Shown here piece after piece: positions 34,156 through 43,585 of a DNA stretch of 64,000 nucleotides. The position numbers and the translations under genes are program-made. The notes beneath the pieces are model-generated. The model did no database searches, had not been told where the DNA came from, and saw only the letters and a list, made by a program, of their open reading frames with translations. Numbering within the stretch: position 1 is the stretch's first letter; each line of letters starts with the position of its first letter. Source of the stretch: Agarilytica sp045430285. GTDB taxonomy: Bacteria > Pseudomonadota > Gammaproteobacteria > Pseudomonadales > Cellvibrionaceae. The stretch covers positions 1,178,001 through 1,242,000 of the forward strand of contig JAILXV010000001.1 of assembly GCA_045430285.1 (NCBI GenBank), in the 5' to 3' direction.

Positions 34156-36411
34156 TTAAGAAGTAATAATATCTAAGCTTATGCCAATTTGTTTCGCTAA
34201 ATCAGTGAAGTTCGGGAACGATGTCGCCACGTTCGCGCAGTCTTTCACGACTATTTCGCCCTTCGATCTTAAAGCTGCGATAGTAAATGACATCGCAATC
34301 CGGTGATCGTGGAAACTTTCTACTTCCCCACCTTGCAACTCACCACCTTGGATCACGATGCCGTCTTCTCGTGTTTCACAGTCGATTCCGAGAGTCGTTA
34401 AACCATCGGCCATCGCCTGAATACGATCCGTTTCTTTGACTCGTAACTCCTCAGCGCCAGACAGGATCGTCGTTCCTTCTGCGCAGGCAGCCGCTATAAA
34501 TAATGCGGGGAACTCATCGATACCTAAAGGCACTTGGTCTTCTGGAATCGTAATGCCTTTTAACGGCGCATATTGCACTCTAATATCAGCAACAGGTTCA
34601 CCACCGACTTCACGCTCGTTTAGGAGCCTTATATTCGCACCCATCAAACGTAAGACATTAATAACACCAACACGTGTTGGATTGATCCCAACATGAGTGA
34701 GCGTAACATCCGAATCTGGCGTAATTGCAGCGGCCACAAAAAAGAAGGTCGCCGAAGAAATATCGGCTGGAATATCAATATCACAGGCTTTAAGCGAACC
34801 GCCAGAGGATAATGAAATAGTATCGCCGTCACGTTGCACGTCGTAACCAAAACCGCGCAACATCCGTTCGGTATGATCACGTGTCGGCGCGGGCTCTGTG
34901 ACTTTTGTTTCACCTTCGGCGTACAGACCAGCAAGCAACAAACAAGATTTAACCTGGGCACTCGCCATAGGTAATTTATAATCAAAACCTTTTAGCGCGT
35001 TGCCGCCATGAATGTTAATCGGGGGACGCCCTTCTTCAGCGGTATCGATCACAGCGCCCATTTCACGAAGCGGATTCGCCACTCGGTTCATTGGCCGCTT
35101 CGTTAAAGACTCGTCACCGGTCAACTCTGTATCAAAAGACTGCCCTGCCAAAATGCCAGACAACAAACGCATGGAGGTGCCTGAATTACCAACATAAAGT
35201 GGGCCCGTCGGTGGCGTTAACCCGTGAAGGCCGACACCGTTCACCGTGACACAACCATCATTAGGGCCTTCAATAACCACCCCCATATCACGAAAGGTTT
35301 GCAATGTAGCTAACGCATCTTCACCCTCTAAAAAGCCCTCAATATGGGTAACACCTTCAGCTAGAGCTCCCAACATAATGGAACGGTGAGAAATAGATTT
35401 ATCGCCAGGAACACGAATTGTCCCCTTTGCACTGCCACCAGGAGCGACTTTATAGGTGATCATATGAGTATCTGTTTTATGCATTGCGGCACTGTATGAT
35501 TGATGGGTCAACATGGAGGTAAATCGATCACGAGCAACTTTGGCCCGCGTAAAAATACCCGTAATATCTTTAGAGTCTTCTTGTTCGATTGCGCATTTCA
35601 AACGGTTTAAATTGTCTGAAAACATTTCGATGGAATCTAAAATCGCGTCTTTGTTAGCAAGCATAATATCTCGCCACATAATCGCATCACTGGATGCAAT
35701 TCTGGTGAAATCTCGAAAGCCACCAGCGGCGTACCGAAAAATATTTTCATTCTGGCTATCGTGGGCCAAGGTATCCACTAACGAAAAAGCGATAACATGG
35801 GGTAAATGACTGGTTGCCGCTAAAATAACATCATGTTCGTCGATATCCATTTCGAGAACTTCGGCACCTACTGCTTTCCAAACGGCACGGACTTTTTCTT
35901 TATGCGTATCACCACTATAATCAAAGGGCGTCAATATTACGCGATGCTTGTCGTACAAATTGGGATCAGCCGCCTCAACACCACTTTTTTCGGAACCCGC
36001 TATCGGATGGCCTGGCACAAACTGCGCTTGTGGTGCACCATAAACCTCAATAACGTCGTTGCGAATACTGCCTTTTACGCTGGCACCATCCGTAATGGTG
36101 ACATTACTCGAAACACAGGCTTTAATCTGATTAAGAATATGCTTAACGGTAAGCGTTGGCACAGCAACGAATATTAAGTCCCGTTCGCCCAGTTCATTGG
36201 CAACTTTCGCGATATCCGTGTACGCACGATCAACAATCCCTAGCTCACACGCTCGGTGGCAAACCTCTTCTCGACGCGCAATTCCAATCACTTCTTTACA
36301 TTGATTTCGCTGTTTTAAGCTGGCAGCCAAACTGCCACCAATTAAACCTATACCGATAACAACCAATTTATCGATAACAGGAGAAGACTGTAATTCAGCA
36401 GGTTTTGGCAC
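34156..36411 (-). CDS. tyrA-aroA: Fused prephenate dehydrogenase / EPSP synthase
   Basis: The 751-residue fusion has an N-terminal TyrA domain (about 1-300; V-I-G-I-G-L-I-G-G-S-L, then P-G-H-P-I-A-G-S-E) and a C-terminal AroA domain (about 315-751). AroA motifs are G-D-K-S-I-S-H-R, G-N-S-G-T-S-M-R and R-V-K-E-T-D-R. TyrA oxidises prephenate (or arogenate) towards tyrosine; AroA makes 5-enolpyruvylshikimate-3-phosphate. This fusion is known in Pseudomonas. The start is GTG, 17 bases after pheA. Confidence 0.95.
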   Translation of the reverse strand: MPKPAELQSSPVIDKLVVIGIGLIGGSLAASLKQRNQCKEVIGIARREEVCHRACELGIVDRAYTDIAKVANELGERDLIFVAVPTLTVKHILNQIKACVSSNVTITDGASVKGSIRNDVIEVYGAPQAQFVPGHPIAGSEKSGVEAADPNLYDKHRVILTPFDYSGDTHKEKVRAVWKAVGAEVLEMDIDEHDVILAATSHLPHVIAFSLVDTLAHDSQNENIFRYAAGGFRDFTRIASSDAIMWRDIMLANKDAILDSIEMFSDNLNRLKCAIEQEDSKDITGIFTRAKVARDRFTSMLTHQSYSAAMHKTDTHMITYKVAPGGSAKGTIRVPGDKSISHRSIMLGALAEGVTHIEGFLEGEDALATLQTFRDMGVVIEGPNDGCVTVNGVGLHGLTPPTGPLYVGNSGTSMRLLSGILAGQSFDTELTGDESLTKRPMNRVANPLREMGAVIDTAEEGRPPINIHGGNALKGFDYKLPMASAQVKSCLLLAGLYAEGETKVTEPAPTRDHTERMLRGFGYDVQRDGDTISLSSGGSLKACDIDIPADISSATFFFVAAAITPDSDVTLTHVGINPTRVGVINVLRLMGANIRLLNEREVGGEPVADIRVQYAPLKGITIPEDQVPLGIDEFPALFIAAACAEGTTILSGAEELRVKETDRIQAMADGLTTLGIDCETREDGIVIQGGELQGGEVESFHDHRIAMSFTIAALRSKGEIVVKDCANVATSFPNFTDLAKQIGISLDIITS

Positions 36412-36428
36412 GCGTTAAAACCGAGAAG

Positions 36429-37574
36429 TTAAAGGACGCCGACGGGGTATGACCCGAGGACTTTAATATCGGCCACGCGCTTTTTCACTTCACTAATCGC
36501 GGCTGCAACTTTCTCGTCATTCACATGACCAGACAGGTCGATAAAGAAAAGGTAATTCCACGTACCCGAGCTGGATGGCCGTGTTTCCAAGCGCGTTAAA
36601 TCGACATTAAGTGAATGAAACGGCTGCAACAAATCATGCAAAGCACCTGGCTCATTTTTAGTCGATACAACGATTGATGTTTTATCATCACCACTGGGCC
36701 CCACTTCATCGCGACCAATAATTAAAAACCGCGTGGAATTATCTGGGCGATCTTCAATATTTTTTGCTTGGCTGGTTAAACCGTAAAGTTTCGCTGCAAT
36801 TTCACCCGCGATCGCAGCAGAATTCCATTCACCTTTAATGCGTTTTGCGGCTTCAGAATTACTGCTTACTGCAACACGCTCGACATTTGGGTAATGCTCA
36901 TCCAACCATTTACGGCATTGAGCTAAAGACTGCGCGTGTGAATAGATGCGCGTAATGCTATCCGTCTTGGTGACATCAGAAACTAGCAAGTGATGATGAA
37001 TGCGTAAGACCACCTCACCACAAATTTTGACATTACTATCGACAAAGTTATCGAGTGTATGCGTCACAACACCTTCTGTAGAGTTTTCTACCGGCACCAC
37101 CCCGTAATGCACTGCCCCAGAGGCAACCTCTCGAAATACAGCATCGATCGCCGACATAGAAACCGTCACCGCCGACTCGCCGAAATGTTTTAGCGCGGCC
37201 TCTTGGGTATAAGTCCCTTGAGGGCCAAGATATGCGACATGTATAGGGTTTTCTAAGGCCAAACACGCCGACATTAACTCACGAAATAAGCGTCCAACAT
37301 CTTCGTTTTTTAAAGGGCCTTTATTACGCTCCATGGCCCGACGCAACACTTGTGCCTCGCGTTCTGGCCGATAATACGTCGTCGTTTTAGTAACAGACTC
37401 ATCAGAAAATTTTGCTTTTACCGTAGCGACATCCATTGCACATTGTGCGCGGGCGCTAAAAAGCTCACCGAGTTTTCCATCGATATCATCGATCTTATCG
37501 CGAAGCTCAGAAAGTAATTTCGCTTCTTCTTCGTTCTTCTGCTGCTGCTGAGTCTGTTCTGATTTATCTGACAC
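36429..37574 (-). CDS. pheA: Chorismate mutase / prephenate dehydratase
   Basis: The product of about 381 residues has an AroQ-type chorismate mutase helix bundle (about residues 20-110; L-R-x-x-I-D-x-I-D). A prephenate dehydratase part follows (about 115-290; Y-L-G-P-Q-G-T-Y-T, N-S-T-E-G-V, T-R-F). A C-terminal ACT domain (G-A-L-H-D-L-L) can bind phenylalanine for feedback control. The best start is GTG at 37574 with AAGG nine bases upstream; a TTG two codons earlier is too close to that site. It follows gyrA by 11 bases, without the usual serC between them. Confidence 0.95.
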   Translation of the reverse strand: MSDKSEQTQQQQKNEEEAKLLSELRDKIDDIDGKLGELFSARAQCAMDVATVKAKFSDESVTKTTTYYRPEREAQVLRRAMERNKGPLKNEDVGRLFRELMSACLALENPIHVAYLGPQGTYTQEAALKHFGESAVTVSMSAIDAVFREVASGAVHYGVVPVENSTEGVVTHTLDNFVDSNVKICGEVVLRIHHHLLVSDVTKTDSITRIYSHAQSLAQCRKWLDEHYPNVERVAVSSNSEAAKRIKGEWNSAAIAGEIAAKLYGLTSQAKNIEDRPDNSTRFLIIGRDEVGPSGDDKTSIVVSTKNEPGALHDLLQPFHSLNVDLTRLETRPSSSGTWNYLFFIDLSGHVNDEKVAAAISEVKKRVADIKVLGSYPVGVL

Positions 37575-37585
37575 AAACAAAAACC

Positions 37586-40228
37586 TTAATCTTCTGATTC
37601 TTCATTGCTGGCCGCAGGAGCATCACCCGAGTTTTCACCACCTTCATTCGTCTCGGCGCTCTCATCCACGCTCTCGTCAGCCAAGGCGTCGTCATCCCCC
37701 AAACCTTCTTCGATACGCTCAATACCCACTATATGCTCACCAGTTTTCACTTTAATTAAGCGAACACCTTGAGTATTTCGTCCAAGCACCGATACTTCAT
37801 CGACACGCGTTCTCACCAATGTTCCTTGATCAGAGATGAGCATGATCTCTTCACCGTCAAGCACTTGTACCGCGCCAACCAAATCACCGTTACGTTCGGA
37901 CGTTTGCATACCTATCACACCTTGCGAACCACGGCCTTTCGTTGGGAAGTCGTTTACATCCGTACGCTTACCAAAGCCGTTTTCACTTACAGTAAGCACC
38001 TTGCCACCTTCAACTGGCACAACCATTGAGATAACACGATGCCCTTCCGCCAAACGAATACCACGCACACCGCGTGATACACGGCCCATGGAACGAACTT
38101 GCTCTTCAGTAAAACGCGCAGCCTTACCATTAGAGGACATTAATACAATATCCTGCTTACCATCGGTGACTGTAGTGCCAACCAAATGGTCACCCTCAAC
38201 CAACTCAATCGCACGTAAACCCACAGAACGCGGGCGAGAGAATTGCGTTAACGGTGTTTTCTTAACGGTACCGTTTGCTGTCGCCATAAAAATGAAGTGA
38301 TCATCATCAAATTCACGAATTGGCAGCATAGACGTAATACGCTCACCTTCATCCAGCGGCAATAAATTCACTACAGGACGACCGCGTGACTGACGACCAG
38401 CAACAGGGATTTGGAACACTTTCAACCAGAAGACTTTACCTGCATTGGTAAAACACAATATGTAATCGTGCGTGCTTGCAATTAATAGGTGCTCAACAAA
38501 ATCTTCATCTTTCACTGAAGTTGCCGCTTTACCCATACCACCACGTCTTTGTGCTTGATAGGCATCTAATGGCTGACTCTTCGCATAACCACCATGAGAG
38601 ATAGTAACAACGCGATCTTCTTCCGTAATTAAGTCTTCAACACTTAAATCTGTCTGAGAATGCTGAATATCAGTACGGCGCTCATCACCGTATTCGTCAA
38701 CAATCTTTTCCAACTCTTCGCGAATAACCGCCATCAAACGCGCGGGGTCACCCAATATTTCCAAATACTCGCCAATCAGCTTTAAGCGCTCTTCATACTC
38801 AGCGATAAGCTTATCGTGCTCCATACCAGTAAGGCGGTGCAGACGCAATTCCAGAATGGCTTGAACTTGCGCGGGAGACAAATGATATTTGCCATCCCTT
38901 ACGCCAAACTCTTTTCCTAGCTCATCTGGACGGCAAGCATCCGAACCTGCACGCTCAAGATAACCTTGAATATCGCCCATGGCCCAAGCCTTACCTAACA
39001 AGGCTTCTTTCGCCTCAGCAGGCGTTGACGAGCCTTTAATCATTGCAATCACTTCATCTATATTGGCAATCGCAACAGCAAGACCTTCCAGTACATGGCC
39101 GCGTTCACGTGCTTTGCGCAACAAATAAATCGTTCTACGCGTAACCACTTCACGGCGATGCTTGATAAAGTGCTCTAACAGCTCTTTAAGATTCAATATC
39201 TTCGGCTGGCCATCAACCAAGGCCACAACATTGATACCAAATACATTTTGCATTTGGGTTTGAGCGTAGAGGTTGTTTAAAACAACATCGCCCATTTCAC
39301 CACGTTTAATTTCAATCGCAATACGAAGGCCGTCTTTATCTGACTCATCTCGAATTTCAGAAATACCTTCGATTTTTTTCTCTTTTACTAGCTCAGCGAT
39401 TTTTTCAATCAAACGAGCCTTGTTCACCTGATACGGTATTTCGTGAACAATAATACTTTCGCGGTTATTTTTTTCATTAACCACCACTTCCGCTTTCGCA
39501 CGAATATAAATACGGCCACGGCCAGTACGATACGCTTGCAGAATACCTGCACGACCATTAATGATGCCTGCCGTCGGAAAATCTGGGCCAGGAATAAATT
39601 CCATCAAATCATCGATAGTCGCTTCAGGCTGATCGATCAAATGCAAACAACCTTTAACAACTTCAGTAAGGTTATGAGGAGGGATATTAGTTGCCATACC
39701 CACGGCGATACCGGACGACCCATTTACAAGTAGGTTTGGCACTCGCGTCGGCAATACAGCAGGAATGTGTTCGGTGTCATCGTAGTTAGGAACAAAATCG
39801 ACGGTTTCTTTATCAAGATCGGACAACAGCTCATGTGCAATTTTAGACATCCGAACTTCGGTATAACGCATCGCTGCTGCGCTGTCACCATCAATAGAAC
39901 CGAAGTTACCCTGACCATCGACCAGCATGTAACGCAACGAGAAAGGCTGAGCCATACGCACGATAGTGTCGTATACCGCAGTATCACCATGAGGGTGATA
40001 TTTACCAATCACATCCCCGACAACACGAGCAGACTTCTTGTATGGCTTGTTCCAGTCATTATTGAGTTCGTTCATCGCGAACAGTACGCGCCTATGAACG
40101 GGCTTTAACCCATCGCGAACATCGGGCAAGGCACGGCCAACGATAACGCTCATCGCGTAATCGAGGTAACTTTGCTTCAGCTCATCTTCGATGTTTACTG
40201 GGAGGATTTCTTTAGCTATATCACCCAT
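37586..40228 (-). CDS. gyrA: DNA gyrase subunit A
   Basis: The 880-residue subunit has the breakage-reunion domain with catalytic Tyr122 (A-M-R-Y-T-E-V-R) and a C-terminal beta-pinwheel including the GyrA-box Q-R-R-G-G-M-G. An acidic tail follows. The quinolone region reads H-P-H-G-D-T83-A-V-Y-D87. T83 and D87 are the wild-type residues in Pseudomonas aeruginosa, so no resistance substitution is evident at these two positions. It heads an operon with pheA and tyrA-aroA. Confidence 0.97.
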   Translation of the reverse strand: MGDIAKEILPVNIEDELKQSYLDYAMSVIVGRALPDVRDGLKPVHRRVLFAMNELNNDWNKPYKKSARVVGDVIGKYHPHGDTAVYDTIVRMAQPFSLRYMLVDGQGNFGSIDGDSAAAMRYTEVRMSKIAHELLSDLDKETVDFVPNYDDTEHIPAVLPTRVPNLLVNGSSGIAVGMATNIPPHNLTEVVKGCLHLIDQPEATIDDLMEFIPGPDFPTAGIINGRAGILQAYRTGRGRIYIRAKAEVVVNEKNNRESIIVHEIPYQVNKARLIEKIAELVKEKKIEGISEIRDESDKDGLRIAIEIKRGEMGDVVLNNLYAQTQMQNVFGINVVALVDGQPKILNLKELLEHFIKHRREVVTRRTIYLLRKARERGHVLEGLAVAIANIDEVIAMIKGSSTPAEAKEALLGKAWAMGDIQGYLERAGSDACRPDELGKEFGVRDGKYHLSPAQVQAILELRLHRLTGMEHDKLIAEYEERLKLIGEYLEILGDPARLMAVIREELEKIVDEYGDERRTDIQHSQTDLSVEDLITEEDRVVTISHGGYAKSQPLDAYQAQRRGGMGKAATSVKDEDFVEHLLIASTHDYILCFTNAGKVFWLKVFQIPVAGRQSRGRPVVNLLPLDEGERITSMLPIREFDDDHFIFMATANGTVKKTPLTQFSRPRSVGLRAIELVEGDHLVGTTVTDGKQDIVLMSSNGKAARFTEEQVRSMGRVSRGVRGIRLAEGHRVISMVVPVEGGKVLTVSENGFGKRTDVNDFPTKGRGSQGVIGMQTSERNGDLVGAVQVLDGEEIMLISDQGTLVRTRVDEVSVLGRNTQGVRLIKVKTGEHIVGIERIEEGLGDDDALADESVDESAETNEGGENSGDAPAASNEESED

Positions 40229-40635
40229 TTAGATCTGGAGTTCCTGTCTTATCGTATCTGCAATAAACCACTAATCAAAAACGCTCCAGGGATAAAACTA
40301 CCACCCAAAACGCCCCCAAAACCAGGGAATAGAAAGCAGAAATGTTAATCGGAATGCTAGTCGGAGTTGGCCGCCTAATATTATTTTGTTGTTGTCATTC
40401 TTACTGTCAAAACTGCCGCTATTCCACGCAATCAAAACAGCGACTTTTCACGCCAGGAAAAATGTAAGTTTCCCGCCGATAAAAACCCAAAATTCTACCA
40501 TAAAATCAGTACGATAGGCAGCTTTAACTGGCCTTGTAAGCCAGTGAGATGAACATTATTCCCATACCAAGATTTGGCGGTATACTGCCCCCTTCTAAGC
40601 CAAGGCAAATACCTCAGACAGGCAGCACAAATCGC
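40229..40635. other. Divergent gyrA-mtaD intergenic region
   Basis: About 400 bases separate two divergent genes. They hold the gyrA promoter somewhere in 40240-40440, not resolved by eye, and a clear -10 for mtaD at 40581. I see no small gene; an in-frame extension of mtaD to an ATG at 40549 crosses that promoter. Confidence 0.4.
40556..40586 (+). promoter_or_regulatory. Candidate promoter of mtaD-ubiG-mupP
   Basis: TATACT (40581-40586) preceded by GCGG is a strong -10; the -35 (TTATTC, 40556-40561, spacer 19) is poor. It lies 50 bases before the ATG at 40636 and supports that start over the longer frame. Confidence 0.5.
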
Positions 40636-41985
40636 ATGCAAAACCAGCATAACGATCAAAATTCAAGCCATCCTCAACAGATAGACCAACTTATCCATGC
40701 TTCTTGGATTATTCCGGTCTGCCCCCGCGGTCGTATTCTCGAGGGTTGCGCCATCGCAGTAGATGGCGAACACATCATAGATATTGGACTATCAGCTGAA
40801 TTGAAAGCCCGCTTTTCGCCAAAAGAAGCACTAGACCTTACTGGGCACGCCCTCGTTCCAGGCCTTATTAACGCCCACGGGCATTCAGCCATGTCGCTTT
40901 TGCGGGGCTATGCTGATGACAAGCCGCTGATGGATTGGTTGGAAAACCACATATGGCCAGCCGAGCAAACATGGGTATCTGATGAATTCGTGCGCGATGG
41001 ATCTACGCTAGCAATGGCGGAAATGCTCGCCTCGGGAACAACGTGCTTTTCGGACATGTATTTCTGTCCAGAAGACACGGCTGCGGCATCGCTAGAAGTC
41101 GGTATGCGCACACAAATAGCCTTTCCTGTACTCGATTTCCCTACGGTTTGGGCGAGCGACGCAGATGAATACTTGCGTAAAGGTATCGCGTTACACGACC
41201 AGTACCGCGCTCACGAGCTTGTTAACGTGGTCTTTGGGCCACATGCTCCGTATACCGTTTCAGATGACCCGCTTCGCCGTATAGCCACCTATGCGGAAGA
41301 GCTTCAAGCCTCTATTCAAATACACCTTCATGAAACGGCGTTTGAAGTCCAAACCTCTATGGAACAATTCGGTATGCGCCCAACACAGCGCTTGGCGGAT
41401 TTAGGCTTGCTAACACCTCTGACGCAATGCGTACATATGACGCAAATTAACGATCAAGACATCGAGTTGCTCACTCAAAGCGGCGCACACGTGGTGCACT
41501 GCCCAGAATCCAACTTAAAACTAGCGAGTGGCCTCTGCCCTGTTGATCGCCTGCAAAAGAGCGGCGTTAACGTTTGCCTTGGTACCGACAGCCCCGCCAG
41601 TAATAACGATCTAGATCTTTTTTCTGAAATGAAAACAGCCGCGTTAATTGGCAAACTTTCCGCCGAGAACGCTGCCGCACTGGATGCAAGCACGGCATTA
41701 GAAATGGCTACAATTAACGGCGCGAAAGCCCTCGGCATGGAAAATTTGATAGGTTCGTTAGAACCAGGGAAGAAAGCAGATATTGTGGCCATAGATTTAT
41801 CCGGTGCAGCACATCAACCAATGTACGACCCGATCAGCCAAATCGTTTACACGAATGTCGGCCATTGTGTCAGTAATGTTTGGGTAAATGGAAAACACCT
41901 CGTAGACAACGGCCGCCTAACCACTATCGACGCCGATGCTCTGAAACAGAAAACACGTATGTGGCAAGAAAAAATAGCGAGATAA
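40636..41985 (+). CDS. mtaD: 5'-methylthioadenosine/S-adenosylhomocysteine deaminase-type amidohydrolase
   Basis: The 449-residue TIM-barrel amidohydrolase has the metal motif G-L-I-N-A-H-G-H-S-A-M, then H-L-H-E-T and H-C-P-E-S-N-L-K-L and L-G-T-D-S-P-A-S-N. These residues place a divalent metal for deamination of adenosine-type substrates; the Pseudomonas homologue in this position is the TRZ/ATZ-family MtaD. The chosen ATG has no good ribosome binding site, but it gives the usual family length and follows a promoter. It leads an operon with ubiG six bases downstream. Confidence 0.9.
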   Translation: MQNQHNDQNSSHPQQIDQLIHASWIIPVCPRGRILEGCAIAVDGEHIIDIGLSAELKARFSPKEALDLTGHALVPGLINAHGHSAMSLLRGYADDKPLMDWLENHIWPAEQTWVSDEFVRDGSTLAMAEMLASGTTCFSDMYFCPEDTAAASLEVGMRTQIAFPVLDFPTVWASDADEYLRKGIALHDQYRAHELVNVVFGPHAPYTVSDDPLRRIATYAEELQASIQIHLHETAFEVQTSMEQFGMRPTQRLADLGLLTPLTQCVHMTQINDQDIELLTQSGAHVVHCPESNLKLASGLCPVDRLQKSGVNVCLGTDSPASNNDLDLFSEMKTAALIGKLSAENAAALDASTALEMATINGAKALGMENLIGSLEPGKKADIVAIDLSGAAHQPMYDPISQIVYTNVGHCVSNVWVNGKHLVDNGRLTTIDADALKQKTRMWQEKIAR

Positions 41986-41991
41986 CGAACA

Positions 41992-42702
41992 ATGACCGTC
42001 GCACAAAATATCGATGAGAAAGAAATCGAAAAGTTTGAAAAAATGGCCAGTCGCTGGTGGGACCCAGAAGGCGACTTTAAACCGCTGCACGATATGAATC
42101 CAATACGCGCAAATTATATTGATGAAGGCTCCCCTGTCGCAGGGAAAAGTATTTTAGACGTAGGTTGCGGCGGCGGTATTCTTTGCGAAGGCTTAGCCCA
42201 TCGTGGTGCAAACGTTACCGGCATTGATATGGGTAAAGCGCCACTTGAAGTCGCGCAGCTGCACAAGCTAGAACATCAGCTCGATATTGATTATCAACAA
42301 AGCACTGCAGAAGCCTTCGCCGAAGATCATTCAGAATCATTTGACGTCGTGACGTGTTTGGAGATGCTGGAGCATGTACCCGACCCAAGCAGCGTGATAA
42401 AAGCGTGTGCACAATTATGCAAACCTGGCGGCGATCTATATTTCTCCACCATCAATCGCACAGCTAAAGCCTACGCATTTGCAATTCTCGGTGCAGAATA
42501 TGTGCTTCAAGTATTGCCAAAAGGCACACATGAATACAAAAAATTTATTCGTCCGTCAGAATTATCGCGAGACTTGCGAAACGCGGGGCTACAATTAGAA
42601 GATATTACCGGCATGACGTATAACCCAATCACGAAAAATTTTCGGTTAAACCCAAAAGATGTCGGCGTAAACTATATTCTTCACGCGAAAAAATCCGCAT
42701 GA
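41992..42702 (+). CDS. ubiG: Ubiquinone biosynthesis O-methyltransferase
   Basis: The 236-residue class I methyltransferase shows the UbiG opening F-E-K-M-A-S-R-W-W-D-P-E-G and motif I I-L-D-V-G-C-G-G-G-I-L. C-L-E-M-L-E-H-V-P-D and Y-N-P-I-T-K-N-F-R-L complete the family pattern. It methylates two hydroxyl groups on the ubiquinone ring. Its stop overlaps the start of mupP as ATGA. Confidence 0.96.
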   Translation: MTVAQNIDEKEIEKFEKMASRWWDPEGDFKPLHDMNPIRANYIDEGSPVAGKSILDVGCGGGILCEGLAHRGANVTGIDMGKAPLEVAQLHKLEHQLDIDYQQSTAEAFAEDHSESFDVVTCLEMLEHVPDPSSVIKACAQLCKPGGDLYFSTINRTAKAYAFAILGAEYVLQVLPKGTHEYKKFIRPSELSRDLRNAGLQLEDITGMTYNPITKNFRLNPKDVGVNYILHAKKSA

Positions 42703-43361
42703 CATTAAAAGCTGTTTTCTTTGATTTGGATGGAACGCTACTCGACACTGCGCCGGATCTATCCAAAGCGCTCAATCGCGTATTAGCTGAAGAAGGTAAA
42801 GACCCCGTACCTTTAGACGTCGCGCGTGACGTAGTATCGGATGGCGCCTACGCCCTACTGGAGTTAGGCTTCGGTTTTGGAAAAGATCACCCAGAGACAG
42901 CGCATTTGCGCCAACGATTGCTCGATTTTTATGTTGAAGACTTAGCTTCTGAAACAACATTTTTTCCGGGTCTTGGCGAACTCATACAAAAATTCGCTGA
43001 CATTGATTTAAATTGGGGGATCGTTACAAACAAACCTGAGCCTTATGCGACACCGCTGATCGAGGACTTTGAGTTTGCGAGTCGCCCAGTGTGTTTAATT
43101 TGCCCTGAACATGTAACGCATAGAAAACCGCACGCCGAACCCTTAGACTTGGCATGTCGTCATGCGAGCTGTGAAAACGACACGGCAATCTATATTGGGG
43201 ATCATCTTCGGGATATACAATGTGGTATTAATGCAGGGATGAAAACGATTGCCGTAAACTATGGCTATATTCGTGAAAACGATAGCGCACACAAATGGGG
43301 TGCGGATCATGTTGTGGAAACGGGTGATGAGATTTGGCCCATAGTTGAACGGTATTTGTGA
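42699..43361 (+). CDS. mupP: N-acetylmuramic acid 6-phosphate phosphatase-type HAD hydrolase
   Basis: The 220-residue HAD enzyme has F-D-L-D-G-T-L-L-D-T-A-P-D (residues 8-20), V-T-N-K-P near 109 and Y-I-G-D-H-L-R-D-I near 165. In Pseudomonas the gene in this slot after ubiG is mupP, which dephosphorylates MurNAc-6-phosphate in peptidoglycan recycling. Phosphoglycolate phosphatase is the close alternative by sequence. Position favours mupP. Confidence 0.85.
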   Translation: MTLKAVFFDLDGTLLDTAPDLSKALNRVLAEEGKDPVPLDVARDVVSDGAYALLELGFGFGKDHPETAHLRQRLLDFYVEDLASETTFFPGLGELIQKFADIDLNWGIVTNKPEPYATPLIEDFEFASRPVCLICPEHVTHRKPHAEPLDLACRHASCENDTAIYIGDHLRDIQCGINAGMKTIAVNYGYIRENDSAHKWGADHVVETGDEIWPIVERYL

Positions 43362-43388
43362 TTCGCCGGTTGCTGCTCGGAGTAGACA

Positions 43389-43478
43389 AGAGTGGAAAAT
43401 ATTTAACACGCCGTGAACCCTTCCTTGGGGGCTCGACTGCCGCATCCATGCGGCAGACGGTCAAACATTTTACACTCT
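43389..43478. repeat. Palindromic intergenic repeat, copy 2
   Basis: The outer inverted ends (43389-43404 and 43463-43478) match at 14 of 16 bases. The centre CTGCCGCAT-CC-ATGCGGCAG (43437-43456) is a perfect hairpin. The core 43406-43462 aligns ungapped with the copy at 28253-28309 (43 of 57). It lies between mupP and yciK. Confidence 0.75.
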
Positions 43479-43585
43479 TATCCACCCCTAGGGCTGTTCT
43501 GGTATTTTCAGCAAAACCTCAAAACCAATAACGAACATCTTATTTCAAGACACAAACAATAGATTTTTAGATTAGGAAACACCTA

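Noticed and set aside
40549..40635. Upstream extension of mtaD to an ATG at 40549
   Set aside because: The extension crosses a good -10 promoter element, has no ribosome binding site, and makes the protein longer than its family.
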